From Clostridium sp. AM34-11AC (GTDB lineage: Bacteria; Bacillota; Clostridia; Lachnospirales; Lachnospiraceae), in the NCBI RefSeq assembly GCF_003435375.1, contig NZ_QWGL01000003.1:62001-126000 (forward strand): DNA of 64,000 bases, given 5' to 3'. The notes below the pieces were generated by a model that was not told the DNA's origin, ran no database searches, and worked only from the letters and a program-made list of their open reading frames with translations. This document shows positions 1 to 7,259 of this stretch, piece by piece; positions within the stretch are counted from its first letter, which is position 1; every line of letters starts with the position of its first letter. The position numbers were made by a program, and so were the translations under genes.

Positions 1-134
1 TCGAACGTGTCGGAAAGCTGATCTCTGAGGAAAAGGGAAAGCACACCGGCAATGCAAAAAATTATCTGTTCGCGCATGCGGACGAGGAGACACAGAAGTA
101 TTTAGAGGCAGTACGACTGGGAAAAAAATCCTGA
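1..134 (+). CDS. C-terminal end of an unrecognised protein (partial)
   Basis: The window opens inside a reading frame (codons starting at position 3) that ends with TGA at 132-134, giving 43 C-terminal residues. The tail is charged and helical-looking (ending in the residues EAVRLGKKS), rich in Glu and Lys, with no motif I can assign to a family. It is called coding because the frame is open from the window edge and its stop is followed 11 nt later by a strong hairpin at 146-167 that could end the transcript. The product cannot be named from this fragment. Confidence 0.55.
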   Translation, partial: ERVGKLISEEKGKHTGNAKNYLFAHADEETQKYLEAVRLGKKS

Positions 135-145
135 AATGCCACAAA

Positions 146-242
146 AGAATGTGCCTTGGCACATTCTCGCGCCTCGCGCGGTCGCTTGCGACAGTCTACA
201 TCTTCGCGCGAGTGCGCATCTTTGGCACGTCAGTGCCTTTTT
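146..242 (+). repeat. Dispersed hairpin-array repeat, copy 1
   Basis: About 97 nt, also present at 34019-34115 and 43545-43640. It begins with a 10-bp hairpin (AGAATGTGCC, two-base loop, GGCACATTCT), continues with small GC-rich palindromes (CGCGCCTCGCGCG; GTCGC-TT-GCGAC) and ends with GGCAC-GTCA-GTGCC followed by a T-run. Any reading frame through it (giving RLARSLAT-like peptides) is probably spurious. It lies 11 nt after the partial gene at the window start, so its first hairpin may also act as a terminator. The intergap 243-477 that follows shows nothing I can name. Confidence 0.8.
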
Positions 243-477
243 CTGACCTCATTTCAGACATTTCCCACACTTTTTCCGTCCTATTTCCAGCCATTCTCTA
301 CATTTTCCGACCTGCCCTCAATATCTCTCCCTTGAACCACCAACACGCAATCCAGCGAATTTTCGAAATTTTCGAAATAGAGCGCGATTTTAAACCTTCA
401 GACTCAAGCACATAACTTCTCCTCGCTCCTGTCAACACACCGCGCTGATACGCAATCTTCCAAACCGCCAACGCACA

Positions 478-681
478 GCGCCGGTGAGTCTTCGGGCACG
501 GACGCTTTGTGCAGGGAGCCTGGCTTCCTCTTGGCTCGCAGGAGAATGCGTTGGAGGACAGGCGGCACTAGTCTGAGCGTCAGCGAGTTGTGCCGACTGT
601 TCTCCGCCCTTAGCATTCTTCTGCAAGCTTAGAGGAACCGCTCCCGAACCCCTGCGTTCGCGCCCGAAGACTCACCGGCGC
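478..681. repeat. 204-nt near-perfect foldback (long inverted repeat)
   Basis: Positions 478-497 and 662-681 are exact reverse complements over 20 bases. Pairing continues inwards: 499-505 with 654-660, 514-519 with 640-645, 522-531 with 631-639, 538-549 with 613-624, and 553-568 with 590-605, with only small mismatches, closing on a CTGA-GCG-TCAG tip at 573-583. The whole segment therefore folds on itself like one long rod. It starts 16 nt past the end of aroK. I found no credible gene in it, and no terminal T-run of a normal terminator. It could be a structured RNA, a DNA foldback or a miniature inverted-repeat element. Confidence 0.75.
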
Positions 682-696
682 GTACCTCTAGCCAAT

Positions 697-1215
697 CTAT
701 TTCCCACAAACCTCAAGGATCTCCCCGCAGATTTCTTCTGCCGTCTTCCCATCCGTAGCTATAGTCACATCAGCCGCCGCCTCATACTTCGGCCTGCGCT
801 TCTCCATCAGCTCTTCAATATACCCAACATTCATATTCCCATTCAGTACCGGTCTCTCCGTACTGTCCTTCACACGCTCGTAGATCGTCCCCGGCTCTGC
901 CGTGAGAAGCACGATCTTCCCAGACTCCTTCATAAGCCGCACATTCTCCTCCTTCAAAACAGCACCTCCCCCACAGGAGATCACCGCCGGCTCCACTCCC
1001 GCAAAGCTTTTGATCAGCTCCGTCTCCAGCTCCCTGAAATACGCTTCCCCCTTCTCCTCAAAAATATCCGCGATCGCCATCCCCTCATTCTCCACGATCA
1101 TCTGATCCATCTCCACCTGCCTCGCCCCGGTCATCTCCGCCAGGCACTCCGCGTTCGTACTCTTCCCGCAGCCCATAAATCCGATCAGAAAAATATGTTC
1201 CTTCAATCCCGCCAT
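697..1215 (-). CDS. aroK: Shikimate kinase
   Basis: Cytoplasmic kinase that phosphorylates shikimate at the 3-hydroxyl with ATP, the fifth step of the chorismate pathway. The 172-residue length is usual for the family. Visible motifs are the P-loop GFMGCGKST at residues 12-20, the acidic MDQMI segment near 37 (shikimate/Mg binding), and SCGGGAV near 80. The ATG is preceded by AAGGAG at good spacing. It is transcribed divergently from aroE (296 nt between the two starts), so two consecutive shikimate-pathway steps are paired here; its own promoter is visible at 1316-1344. Identification is firm from motifs and context. Confidence 0.95.
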   Translation of the reverse strand: MAGLKEHIFLIGFMGCGKSTNAECLAEMTGARQVEMDQMIVENEGMAIADIFEEKGEAYFRELETELIKSFAGVEPAVISCGGGAVLKEENVRLMKESGKIVLLTAEPGTIYERVKDSTERPVLNGNMNVGYIEELMEKRRPKYEAAADVTIATDGKTAEEICGEILEVCGK

Positions 1216-1315
1216 AATCTAAATTCTCCTTTTCGTACTAATAGTCTCTCAAAATCTCTAACTGTTTTCTCCCACACCCAAAACACTTTTCCACTTTCAT
1301 GCGTCATTTAGTGCA

Positions 1316-1344
1316 AGTATACCAGATTTTAACATACTCTGCAA
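1316..1344 (-). promoter_or_regulatory. Promoter of aroK
   Basis: On the minus strand TTGCAG (1339-1344) and TATACT (1316-1321) are separated by exactly 17 nt, a good housekeeping-sigma promoter about 100 nt upstream of the aroK start. Confidence 0.65.
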
Positions 1345-1444
1345 TCAAAGAACCTTCACATTCCTGATCTATTCCGCTTTTAGCCCTCTTTTTTAAATTT
1401 TTCTGCTTTTTACATTTTCACACTTTAAAATCATAAATTTTCTT

Positions 1445-1473
1445 TTGCATTTTCTTTCCTGCACTGTTATAAT
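1445..1473 (+). promoter_or_regulatory. Promoter of aroE
   Basis: TTGCAT (1445-1450), a 17-nt spacer and a consensus TATAAT (1468-1473), 38 nt upstream of the aroE start codon. Because the promoter lies between them, an ATG at 1445 in the same frame cannot be the translation start. Confidence 0.75.
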
Positions 1474-1510
1474 AAGGCAAGAAAAATCACTCCCCGGAGG
1501 TACACATAAA

Positions 1511-2500
1511 ATGGAAAACACCACACCTGCAGCTTCACCGATCACCGGACACACCGGTCTTATCTGTCTGCTCGGCAGCCCCTGCGCCCACAGCGTCTCC
1601 CCGATGATGCACAACGCATCCTTTGAGGCTCTTGGGCTCGACTACCGCTACCTCGCATTTGATGTCAATGAGGAGACACTTCCCACCGCAGTTGCCGGTT
1701 TAAAGGTTCTCGGTGCCCGCGGCTTCAACCTGACCATGCCGGATAAAAATCTCATGGTCTCCCTCTGCGACGAACTCTCCACCGCTGCCCGGATCATCGG
1801 TGCTGTCAACACGGTCGTAAACGAAGATGGACGCCTCATCGGCCACAACACCGACGGAATCGGTTACATGCAGTCCGTAAAAGATGCCGGTTACGATATC
1901 ATCGGCAAAAAAATGACACTTCTGGGCGCAGGAGGCGCTGCCACCGCAATTCTGGTACAGGCTGCCCTCGACGGCTTAAAAGAGATCTCCGTCTTCGTGA
2001 GACCCACCAGCCGCTTCTACGACCGCCTGGTACATACCGTCGATGAACTCACAGAGATCACTGACTGCAGGATCAGGATCTGCGACTTCTCCGATGCAGA
2101 CCTCTTAAAGAAAGAGCTTGCGGACAGCGCTATCCTCACAAACGGGACCTCCGTCGGCATGGCCCCCCACGAGGACACCTGCCCGATCCCGGAAAATCTG
2201 ACTTTTCCGAAAGACCTCATCGTCTCCGATATCATCTACAACCCGCGTGAGACAAAGCTCCTCACCATGGCTAAAAATCAGGGCAACCCGTTCTTCAACG
2301 GCTCCTATATGCTCCTCTACCAGGGTGCCGAGGCTTTCCGCCTCTGGACCGGAAAGGAGATGCCAGTGGAGAAGATCAAGAAGGAATTTTTCTCTGATCC
2401 TTTTTATTCAAAAAGCAACTTAGATCACTTACGCCGTGTCATTGCTGCTTTAAACGCCGGAAACGGTGTTTCACATGAGTTAATCACTGACGAAAAATAA
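1511..2500 (+). CDS. aroE: Shikimate/quinate dehydrogenase, YdiB-like
   Basis: NAD(P)-dependent reduction of 3-dehydroshikimate to shikimate. The ATG at 1511 is chosen because GGAGGT ends about 10 nt upstream and the promoter -10 sits at 1468. The 329-residue protein is longer than a typical AroE (270-290), with about 20 extra residues at the N-terminus and a 35-residue C-terminal extension. Motifs seen: AHSVSPMMHN (shikimate-binding serines), NLTMPDK with the catalytic lysine, NTDGIGY, and the nucleotide loop GAGGAATA. The segment after the glycine loop (GLKEISVFVR) and the C-terminal LLYQGAEAFRLWTGKEMP read more like E. coli YdiB, the quinate/shikimate enzyme, than AroE; this subfamily placement is from memory, not a search. 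Divergent from aroK. Confidence 0.9.
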   Translation: MENTTPAASPITGHTGLICLLGSPCAHSVSPMMHNASFEALGLDYRYLAFDVNEETLPTAVAGLKVLGARGFNLTMPDKNLMVSLCDELSTAARIIGAVNTVVNEDGRLIGHNTDGIGYMQSVKDAGYDIIGKKMTLLGAGGAATAILVQAALDGLKEISVFVRPTSRFYDRLVHTVDELTEITDCRIRICDFSDADLLKKELADSAILTNGTSVGMAPHEDTCPIPENLTFPKDLIVSDIIYNPRETKLLTMAKNQGNPFFNGSYMLLYQGAEAFRLWTGKEMPVEKIKKEFFSDPFYSKSNLDHLRRVIAALNAGNGVSHELITDEK

Positions 2501-2579
2501 ATACTCTACTTTTAAAGTTTCTATTTACACATGACCTCCAGAACCTGCCACCGACAGTTTTCTCTGGATGCATGGCATC

Positions 2580-2639
2580 AAAAAAGGAAAACGATCTGTC
2601 TGTGCAAACCATCAATACCACAAACAGATCGTTTTCCTT
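2580..2639 (-). terminator. Terminator of the sigma/anti-sigma operon
   Basis: A 16-bp perfect stem (2584-2599 with 2624-2639). On the minus strand it is followed by a run of six T, which fits the end of the operon finishing at 2702. It may also slow plus-strand transcripts leaving aroE, although the T-run on that side is poor. Confidence 0.8.
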
Positions 2640-2701
2640 AATCAAATCTTTTATTTCAGGCTTTCATCATCTATCTTATGAACTGCCAGTTGTTTTATCT
2701 T

Positions 2702-3487
2702 CTACTTACTCTGTCCCGCAATAATCTCTTCCGCCATTCCAAACATCTCCTCAGCGCCGAGATCCTCACCAAACTTGAAGAGGCTGTAGCCCTGTCCGTC
2801 CATGTTCCACTCTACCGTGTAGGAAGTCATAACTTCGACCTTATCGCTGCCGTAAGCCAGGTTAAAATTGCCGTCTTCCTGGGCCTTTTTGTCCTCCTCG
2901 GTGAGCTCATAATCTGCCGGAACGAACTTGTTGGTCAGCTTGTAGAAACAGAGTTCTGTACCATCCTCGCATGTCCTCACCTCTGCCGGGGTGAGTTCTC
3001 CATCCATGCCGACTTCCGCGGAAAACGTGACATCCTCCATGCCGTCTTTTCCGTATGTGACGGAAAGCTGTGTTCCGTTTCCCAGTTTATTTCCATCTTT
3101 ATCTTCCGTCTCATAGTTTACCGGCACAGCAGCCTTAAACGCGTACCCGTTGGAGAATTTCTCCGGGAAATCTACCATCGGTCCATTCTCCTTCTGAAGC
3201 TCCAGCGCCTGTTCATAGGTGTGGACTTCATCTCTTATATCGGTGCGGGATGTGATTCCCGCGATCTTTCCAATCGCGAACGCCGTCATGCTTCCAAATA
3301 CACAGATCGCTGCAACTGCTGCTACCGCTTTTTTCATAAAACCTTTCTTCATATAATTTTCCTCTCTTTCTATCTTCTCATATACATTTCTCCGGATCCG
3401 CGCCTCCCGCACCGATTCGTCCGGAAGTTCGCCTGCGCGGCTCTCAAACATATTTTTCAGTCTCTTTTCTAAGATAGGATCGTCCAT
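2702..3487 (-). CDS. Membrane-anchored anti-sigma-like protein
   Basis: 261 residues: about 45 cytoplasmic N-terminal residues rich in Glu and Arg, one hydrophobic segment (KKAVAAVAAICVFGSMTAFA, about residues 50-70), then about 190 extracytoplasmic residues. The start overlaps the end of the upstream sigma-factor gene by 19 bp, so the two are translationally coupled. This is the usual layout of an ECF sigma factor with its transmembrane anti-sigma regulator, and the outer part would be the sensor. I do not recognise the outer domain; a DUF4179-like protein is possible. The role is inferred from gene order and topology, not from a recognised zinc-binding or RsgI motif. Confidence 0.7.
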   Translation of the reverse strand: MDDPILEKRLKNMFESRAGELPDESVREARIRRNVYEKIEREENYMKKGFMKKAVAAVAAICVFGSMTAFAIGKIAGITSRTDIRDEVHTYEQALELQKENGPMVDFPEKFSNGYAFKAAVPVNYETEDKDGNKLGNGTQLSVTYGKDGMEDVTFSAEVGMDGELTPAEVRTCEDGTELCFYKLTNKFVPADYELTEEDKKAQEDGNFNLAYGSDKVEVMTSYTVEWNMDGQGYSLFKFGEDLGAEEMFGMAEEIIAGQSK

Positions 3488-4029
3488 GTTTTTCCTCCTT
3501 CCTCCTGTGTGAGGATTTGCTTCAACTGTTCCTTCGCGTGGAACAGCCTGGATTTCACCGTTCCCTCAAACACTCCGCAGACCCTTGCGATCTCGCGGAT
3601 CGGCATATCATTGTAATAGTACAGGATCAACACGGTCTTCTGCTTCGGCGGCAGCTTTTCCACCGCCTCGTAGAGGATCCGCTCCTCTTCCTTCATAATG
3701 CAGTTTTCCAGGACGGACCTTCCGGTGTCCGCCTGCCCGGATGCAGGTTCCTCCTCCGGCTGTTCTTTCCGCGACTTTCTGCTGATCTTCCACGCGGACC
3801 TTGTGAGTATCCTGTAAAACCATGTCTTAAAGGCTGCCGGATCCCGGAGCTTCTTTCTGTTTAAATAGCAGGCGGTGAATGTCTCCTGGACAATGTCCTC
3901 GCTGTCCGCCGCGTTCCCGGAGATCAGCCAGGCCGCCCTGAGCGCCGGCCTCTCATACTTCTCCATCAGCTCCCCGAAGGCATCCATGTCCCCGTTGATC
4001 ATGCGTCTCACGATATTCTCTTCATCCAT
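3469..4029 (-). CDS. ECF-type sigma-70 family RNA polymerase sigma factor
   Basis: 186 residues with the two-domain ECF layout. Region 2 is near residues 10-85 (AADSEDIVQETFTACYLNRK, then FKTWFYRILTRSAW) and region 4 near 125-175 (KLPPKQKTVLILYYYNDM followed by the helix-turn-helix IREIARVCGVFEGTVKSRLF). It would direct RNA polymerase to a small regulon, probably including its own operon. GAGGAGG lies just upstream of the ATG. The gene overlaps the next one, a membrane protein likely to hold it inactive. The signal it answers to cannot be read from the sequence. Confidence 0.9.
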   Translation of the reverse strand: MDEENIVRRMINGDMDAFGELMEKYERPALRAAWLISGNAADSEDIVQETFTACYLNRKKLRDPAAFKTWFYRILTRSAWKISRKSRKEQPEEEPASGQADTGRSVLENCIMKEEERILYEAVEKLPPKQKTVLILYYYNDMPIREIARVCGVFEGTVKSRLFHAKEQLKQILTQEEGGKTWTILS

Positions 4030-4228
4030 GTCCTGCCTCCTCTCTTTTTTGATGCATCTGTCTTATAGAGACAGGCAATTGGGAGAAAGTTCATTTTTAT
4101 CGGAAATTTCTTTTCTTCTTTATTCTTCCAAATATATAACTTATTTTTCCACCAGACATATTTATTTTTGTTTTTCTATCTACACTGACTTCCACCGCGT
4201 CTACCGTCAACCATTTTCATAGAGCCGC

Positions 4229-4276
4229 AAAAAACAGGACAGCCACCCGCATCCACGCAGATGATCTGTCCTGTTT
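4229..4276 (-). terminator. Terminator after the flavodoxin-fold oxidoreductase operon
   Basis: An 11-bp perfect stem (4232-4242 with 4266-4276) followed on the minus strand by a T-run, 30 nt beyond the stop of the small gene ending at 4306. Confidence 0.75.
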
Positions 4277-4305
4277 CGATTGATGCCTTAATATGATTTT
4301 TCGTA

Positions 4306-4515
4306 CTAATACCTTAACTTGATCCTAGAAAGCTCCACATCCACCTCATATCCATGGCTGTGAAGATACTCCTTCATGCCCTCCCGCGCGAGGTCGATAT
4401 GATTCTTCGGGGCAACGGTAATGCTGCGGATCGGAAGCTTCTTCCTGCCTCCGCTTAAGTCGATCGCGATATATCTTATTATAAAAAAGAAGATGAACCT
4501 GAGGAAATCACGCAA
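4306..4515 (-). CDS. Small conserved-looking protein of unknown function
   Basis: 69 codons from a TTG that overlaps the stop of the upstream oxidoreductase gene (TTGCGTGA), so expression by coupling is possible. The N-terminus is hydrophobic (FLRFIFFFIIRYIAIDL) and the C-terminus is basic and helical, ending in a strand-like tail VDVELSRIKLRY. No Shine-Dalgarno sequence is evident for the TTG. I do not recognise a family. It is kept because it is in operon position, directly followed by a terminator, and has protein-like composition; a shorter start inside is possible. Confidence 0.45.
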   Translation of the reverse strand: MRDFLRFIFFFIIRYIAIDLSGGRKKLPIRSITVAPKNHIDLAREGMKEYLHSHGYEVDVELSRIKLRY

Positions 4516-5101
4516 AGTTCCGGTATGTTCGGACTGCCTCCTCCTCTGCCTCCTTCATGATCTCTTCCACGGAATTGCCCTCGATGTCAAGTCCCTCTGC
4601 GGTATAGCACACAGTCTTATTGATTCCGTAATATACCTTGCAGAGTTTCTCGACATACTCATATCCGAGATTCAGATCCCCGATGGAACCACCGCTGGTG
4701 GTCACATAATGGAGACTGTCGGCATGGCACAGCCCACCTGGGATTCCCTTGGAAGAAAAGGTAAAGGTCAGCCCTGTCACACAGATCTGCTCCAGATAAC
4801 ATTTCATTCTCGCCGGGAAAGTAAAATCCCAGTACGGAGCCGCCACAAGGATCCGGTCTGCGGATGCAAACTGCTTTGCATAGTCAAACATCGGTCCCTC
4901 ATAAATTCCGGCTCTCGTGAGCTGTTCCCGTCCTGCACTCTCTTTTCCGGTAAAAAGCTTCAGATCTTCATCCTCTAGGCACATGGTCTCGACCTCATAT
5001 TCCCCGTTCTTGTTCATTTCCTTTAATAAAGCCTGCGCAAGTCTCTCCGTTCTTGAAACATCGCGGTTCACGCACGCGTCAATGTACAATAATTTTTTCA
5101 T
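4508..5101 (-). CDS. NAD(P)H-dependent oxidoreductase, flavodoxin fold (azoreductase-like)
   Basis: 197 residues of the flavodoxin-2 / FMN-dependent azoreductase type. Evidence: the N-terminal strand MKKLLYIDACVNRDVSRTERL with the phosphate-binding loop, the central APYWDFTFPARMKCYLEQ segment typical of the AzoR flavin site, and the TTSGGSIG loop before the last helices. Such enzymes use FMN to reduce quinones, azo compounds or other acceptors in the cytoplasm; the physiological substrate is unknown. The gene is followed by, and overlaps by 8 bp, a small reading frame, and lies downstream of murI on the same strand. Confidence 0.85.
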   Translation of the reverse strand: MKKLLYIDACVNRDVSRTERLAQALLKEMNKNGEYEVETMCLEDEDLKLFTGKESAGREQLTRAGIYEGPMFDYAKQFASADRILVAAPYWDFTFPARMKCYLEQICVTGLTFTFSSKGIPGGLCHADSLHYVTTSGGSIGDLNLGYEYVEKLCKVYYGINKTVCYTAEGLDIEGNSVEEIMKEAEEEAVRTYRNFA

Positions 5102-5138
5102 ACCTTTCCCCTCCAGATATTTTTGGTATTACATGTAT

Positions 5139-5915
5139 CTATAAATTCAACAGTCTTCTCGAAAGCTCCAGCACATCCTCCGTATTCTTGCTGTTAAAGA
5201 TCTTCACCTCACCTCCGGACTCTTTCCCCGATAACAGTCCACACTCAGTCAGGCGCTTTCTCGTCTGCTTCGCGGTTCCGAATCCGCCGTCATAGATCGC
5301 CACGCCGGGCAGATGTTTCTGGATCTCATTTTTTACTAACGGGTAATGCGTGCAGCCGAGTACCACCGCATCGATTTCCGATTTTTCATACGGCTCGAAC
5401 TGTTTTTCCAGATACTCGTCCAGAACAGGTCCCTCTAACATTCCGCCTTCGATATACTCCACAAGTCCCGGGCACGGCATCTTGATGATATTCGCCTCGT
5501 CCTCGTAGACATGCAGCATGGAATTAAATTTTGTCTGGGAGAGAGTCATCGGAGTCGCCATAACGACAACCTTTGAGTGCTCTTTCGCAAGCACCGCCGG
5601 CTTCAGCGCCGGTTCGATTCCAATCACCGGAATATCCTTCTTCTCATACTCCTCCCTCAGTTCCCTAATTGCCACACTGGTTGCCGTGTTGCAGGCTACA
5701 ACTATGGCTTTCGCCCCGCGTTCCAGCAAAAAATCCACATCCTTTTTTGTGAGGTCAATGACCTCCTCCGGGGTACGTGTGCCGTAAGGGGCATTTGCGG
5801 AGTCCCCGTAATATAAGAAATCCTCACCCGGCATCAGTTTCACTAATTCTCTCAAAACACTGATCCCACCGAGTCCGGAATCCAAAACACCGATCGGCCG
5901 ATTGTCTGTATTCAT
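5139..5915 (-). CDS. murI: Glutamate racemase
   Basis: 258 residues. Makes D-glutamate for peptidoglycan by cofactor-independent proton transfer between two cysteines, both present: Cys75 in VVACNTATS and Cys188 in VVLGCTHYP. The N-terminal signature PIGVLDSGLGG and YYGDSANAPYG are intact. The ATG at 5915 is preferred because GAGGTG precedes it at good spacing and the family begins shortly before the GVLDSG motif; an upstream start at 5966 in the same frame would add 17 unrelated residues. Confidence 0.95.
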   Translation of the reverse strand: MNTDNRPIGVLDSGLGGISVLRELVKLMPGEDFLYYGDSANAPYGTRTPEEVIDLTKKDVDFLLERGAKAIVVACNTATSVAIRELREEYEKKDIPVIGIEPALKPAVLAKEHSKVVVMATPMTLSQTKFNSMLHVYEDEANIIKMPCPGLVEYIEGGMLEGPVLDEYLEKQFEPYEKSEIDAVVLGCTHYPLVKNEIQKHLPGVAIYDGGFGTAKQTRKRLTECGLLSGKESGGEVKIFNSKNTEDVLELSRRLLNL

Positions 5916-6233
5916 AATGTACACCTCATTGACTGCCGCAGAGATCCGCCGGATCTCATGCAGCATATTATATGAATCCTCGTGTTCTCAGGCTGTCATG
6001 TTTCATTTCCATGACCGCACATCTCTTTCCTGCACAACACCAGTTATTTCATCGAATTATTCTTTGTGATGATCTCTTATATCTTATCACACTTTCCCCG
6101 TTTTGAACATCCACAGACTTTCTCCGCTCTGTTTTTGTGCACTTTTTAAAATTTAGGCCTTGATTTTTTTTATTTTTGGTTAATCTGTTTCTCAAAACAC
6201 TGCTATACTTACGCTGTAACAAGAAAGAAGCGG
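5916..6233. other. Intergenic region between murI and the L25 gene
   Basis: Divergent upstream region of murI (minus) and the L25 gene (plus). AT-rich with a TATACT at 6204-6209 that may be the -10 of the L25 transcript, but no -35 at proper spacing (TTAATC at 6180-6185 gives 18 nt and is weak). Apart from this I see no gene or structured element here. Confidence 0.5.
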
Positions 6234-6362
6234 TAACTGTTCAGTACCTTCACGGTTACGCAAAAATCCATTCCGAATTGCCTGCGGCAATGGGATTTTT
6301 GCCTGCTGGCCAAAATTATGTTACGGTCAGCGCAGTAAATGCGCAGACCTATTGAACAGTTA
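6234..6362 (+). repeat. Structured intergenic element in the L25 leader
   Basis: About 130 nt framed by TAACTGTTCA (6234-) and TGAACAGTTA (ending at 6362). Inside are a 10-bp stem (GCAAAAATCC with GGATTTTTGC) capped by the perfect hairpin ATTGCC-TGC-GGCAAT, and a segment 6321-6361 that recurs at 16847-16887 with 36 of 41 bases identical. A second element of the same architecture and size is at 35587-35717. It would be transcribed as part of the leader of the downstream L25 gene. Confidence 0.6.
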
Positions 6363-6421
6363 TTAGTCACAAACTTAACAAAACCCCTTTATACACTAAA
6401 GCTGAGGGCTGCTAAGCGAAT

Positions 6422-6452
6422 CCGGCAGAACGAATACTGGTTCGTTTGCCGG
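6422..6452 (+). promoter_or_regulatory. Hairpin directly upstream of the L25 ribosome binding site
   Basis: CCGGCAGAACGAA (6422-6434) pairs with TTCGTTTGCCGG (6441-6452) around a six-base loop, about 14 nt before GGAGG (6466-6470) of the L25 gene. The position suits control of translation initiation; a regulatory role is inference. Confidence 0.45.
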
Positions 6453-6479
6453 GAATCAGATTTTTGGAGGAAAAGATAA

Positions 6480-7091
6480 ATGACTACTTTAAAAGCTGAA
6501 AAAAGAAGCATGGATGTAAAGGCAAAGAGATTAAGACGTGAAGGATTTGTTACAGGTAATGTTTTCGGACATGCCATCGAAGGCTCCATTCCGGTAAAGA
6601 TGAACTCTGTAGACGCAGAACGTCTTTTAAAGACCGAACATAAAGGCGGTCAGATCAACCTCGACATCGAGGGTCAGGTATATGATGTCCTGATCAAGGA
6701 AGTGGACTACAATGCAATGACACGAAAGATTGATGAGATTGATTTTCAGGCACTTGTAAGCACTGAGAAGGTTACTTCCACGGCCGAGATCGTTATCCTG
6801 AACCGTGAAGCTGTTATCGGCGGCGTTCTTCAGGAAGACTTAAGCGAAGTTGCTTACAGAGCATTCCCGTCCGCACTGATCGAGAAGACAACACTGGATG
6901 CTGCAGGTCTCAAGGTTGGTGACATCGTACATGTCAAGGATCTTGACATCGCAAAGAACAAAGACATCGACTTAAAGACTGATCCGGAGGCTGTTGTGCT
7001 CTCCGTCATCCCGGTTCACAACGTTGTTCCGGAAACTGAAGTTACAACTGCACCTGCTGCAGCTGCTGCTGAGGAGAAAGAGACCAAATAA
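6480..7091 (+). CDS. rplY: 50S ribosomal protein L25 / general stress protein CTC
   Basis: 203 residues in the long L25-TL5-CTC form. The N-terminal 5S-rRNA-binding beta-barrel domain (about 1-95, starting TTLKAEKRSMDVKAKRLRR) is followed by the second CTC domain (about 96-180, with AFPSALIEKTTLDAAGLKVGD) and an Ala/Glu-rich tail. Binds 5S rRNA in the large subunit; in Bacillus the CTC form is stress related. A strong TTGGAGGAAAAG site precedes the ATG. The long leader carries two structured segments (6234-6362 and 6422-6452), which may regulate it. The gene ends in a clear terminator and is monocistronic. Confidence 0.93.
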   Translation: MTTLKAEKRSMDVKAKRLRREGFVTGNVFGHAIEGSIPVKMNSVDAERLLKTEHKGGQINLDIEGQVYDVLIKEVDYNAMTRKIDEIDFQALVSTEKVTSTAEIVILNREAVIGGVLQEDLSEVAYRAFPSALIEKTTLDAAGLKVGDIVHVKDLDIAKNKDIDLKTDPEAVVLSVIPVHNVVPETEVTTAPAAAAAEEKETK

Positions 7092-7120
7092 TCTCCGCGT
7101 CCATATATAGAAATGGATAT

Positions 7121-7165
7121 AAAAATGGCGGTATCGCTTCAATGGTGAGCGATGCCGCCATTTTT
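7121..7165 (+). terminator. Terminator of the L25 gene
   Basis: Stem of 18 bp with one mismatch (7121-7138 with 7148-7165); the A- and T-runs on its flanks allow it to work in both directions. Confidence 0.85.
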
Positions 7166-7259
7166 ACATCCGTAGGAAATGAACACTCCTTGTACTTCCC
7201 GCTGGAATCAAGTATAATAAAAACAATCAAAGACGCTTTTTCTGATGGGAGGAATTTGC

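Noticed and set aside
149..415. Reading frame starting MCLGTFSRLARSLATV
   Set aside because: It arises from the dispersed hairpin repeat, which gives similar peptides at 34 kb and 43.5 kb; no Shine-Dalgarno sequence, and the changes between copies fit structure better than coding.
404..626. Two overlapping minus-strand reading frames of 64-70 codons
   Set aside because: They lie across the foldback at 478-681, have no ribosome binding site and give Arg/Ser/Pro-rich low-complexity peptides; the frames are explained by the inverted repeat.
2678..3472. Long plus-strand reading frame of 264 codons
   Set aside because: Antisense to the anti-sigma-like gene, which has a ribosome binding site, overlap with the sigma gene and a membrane helix.
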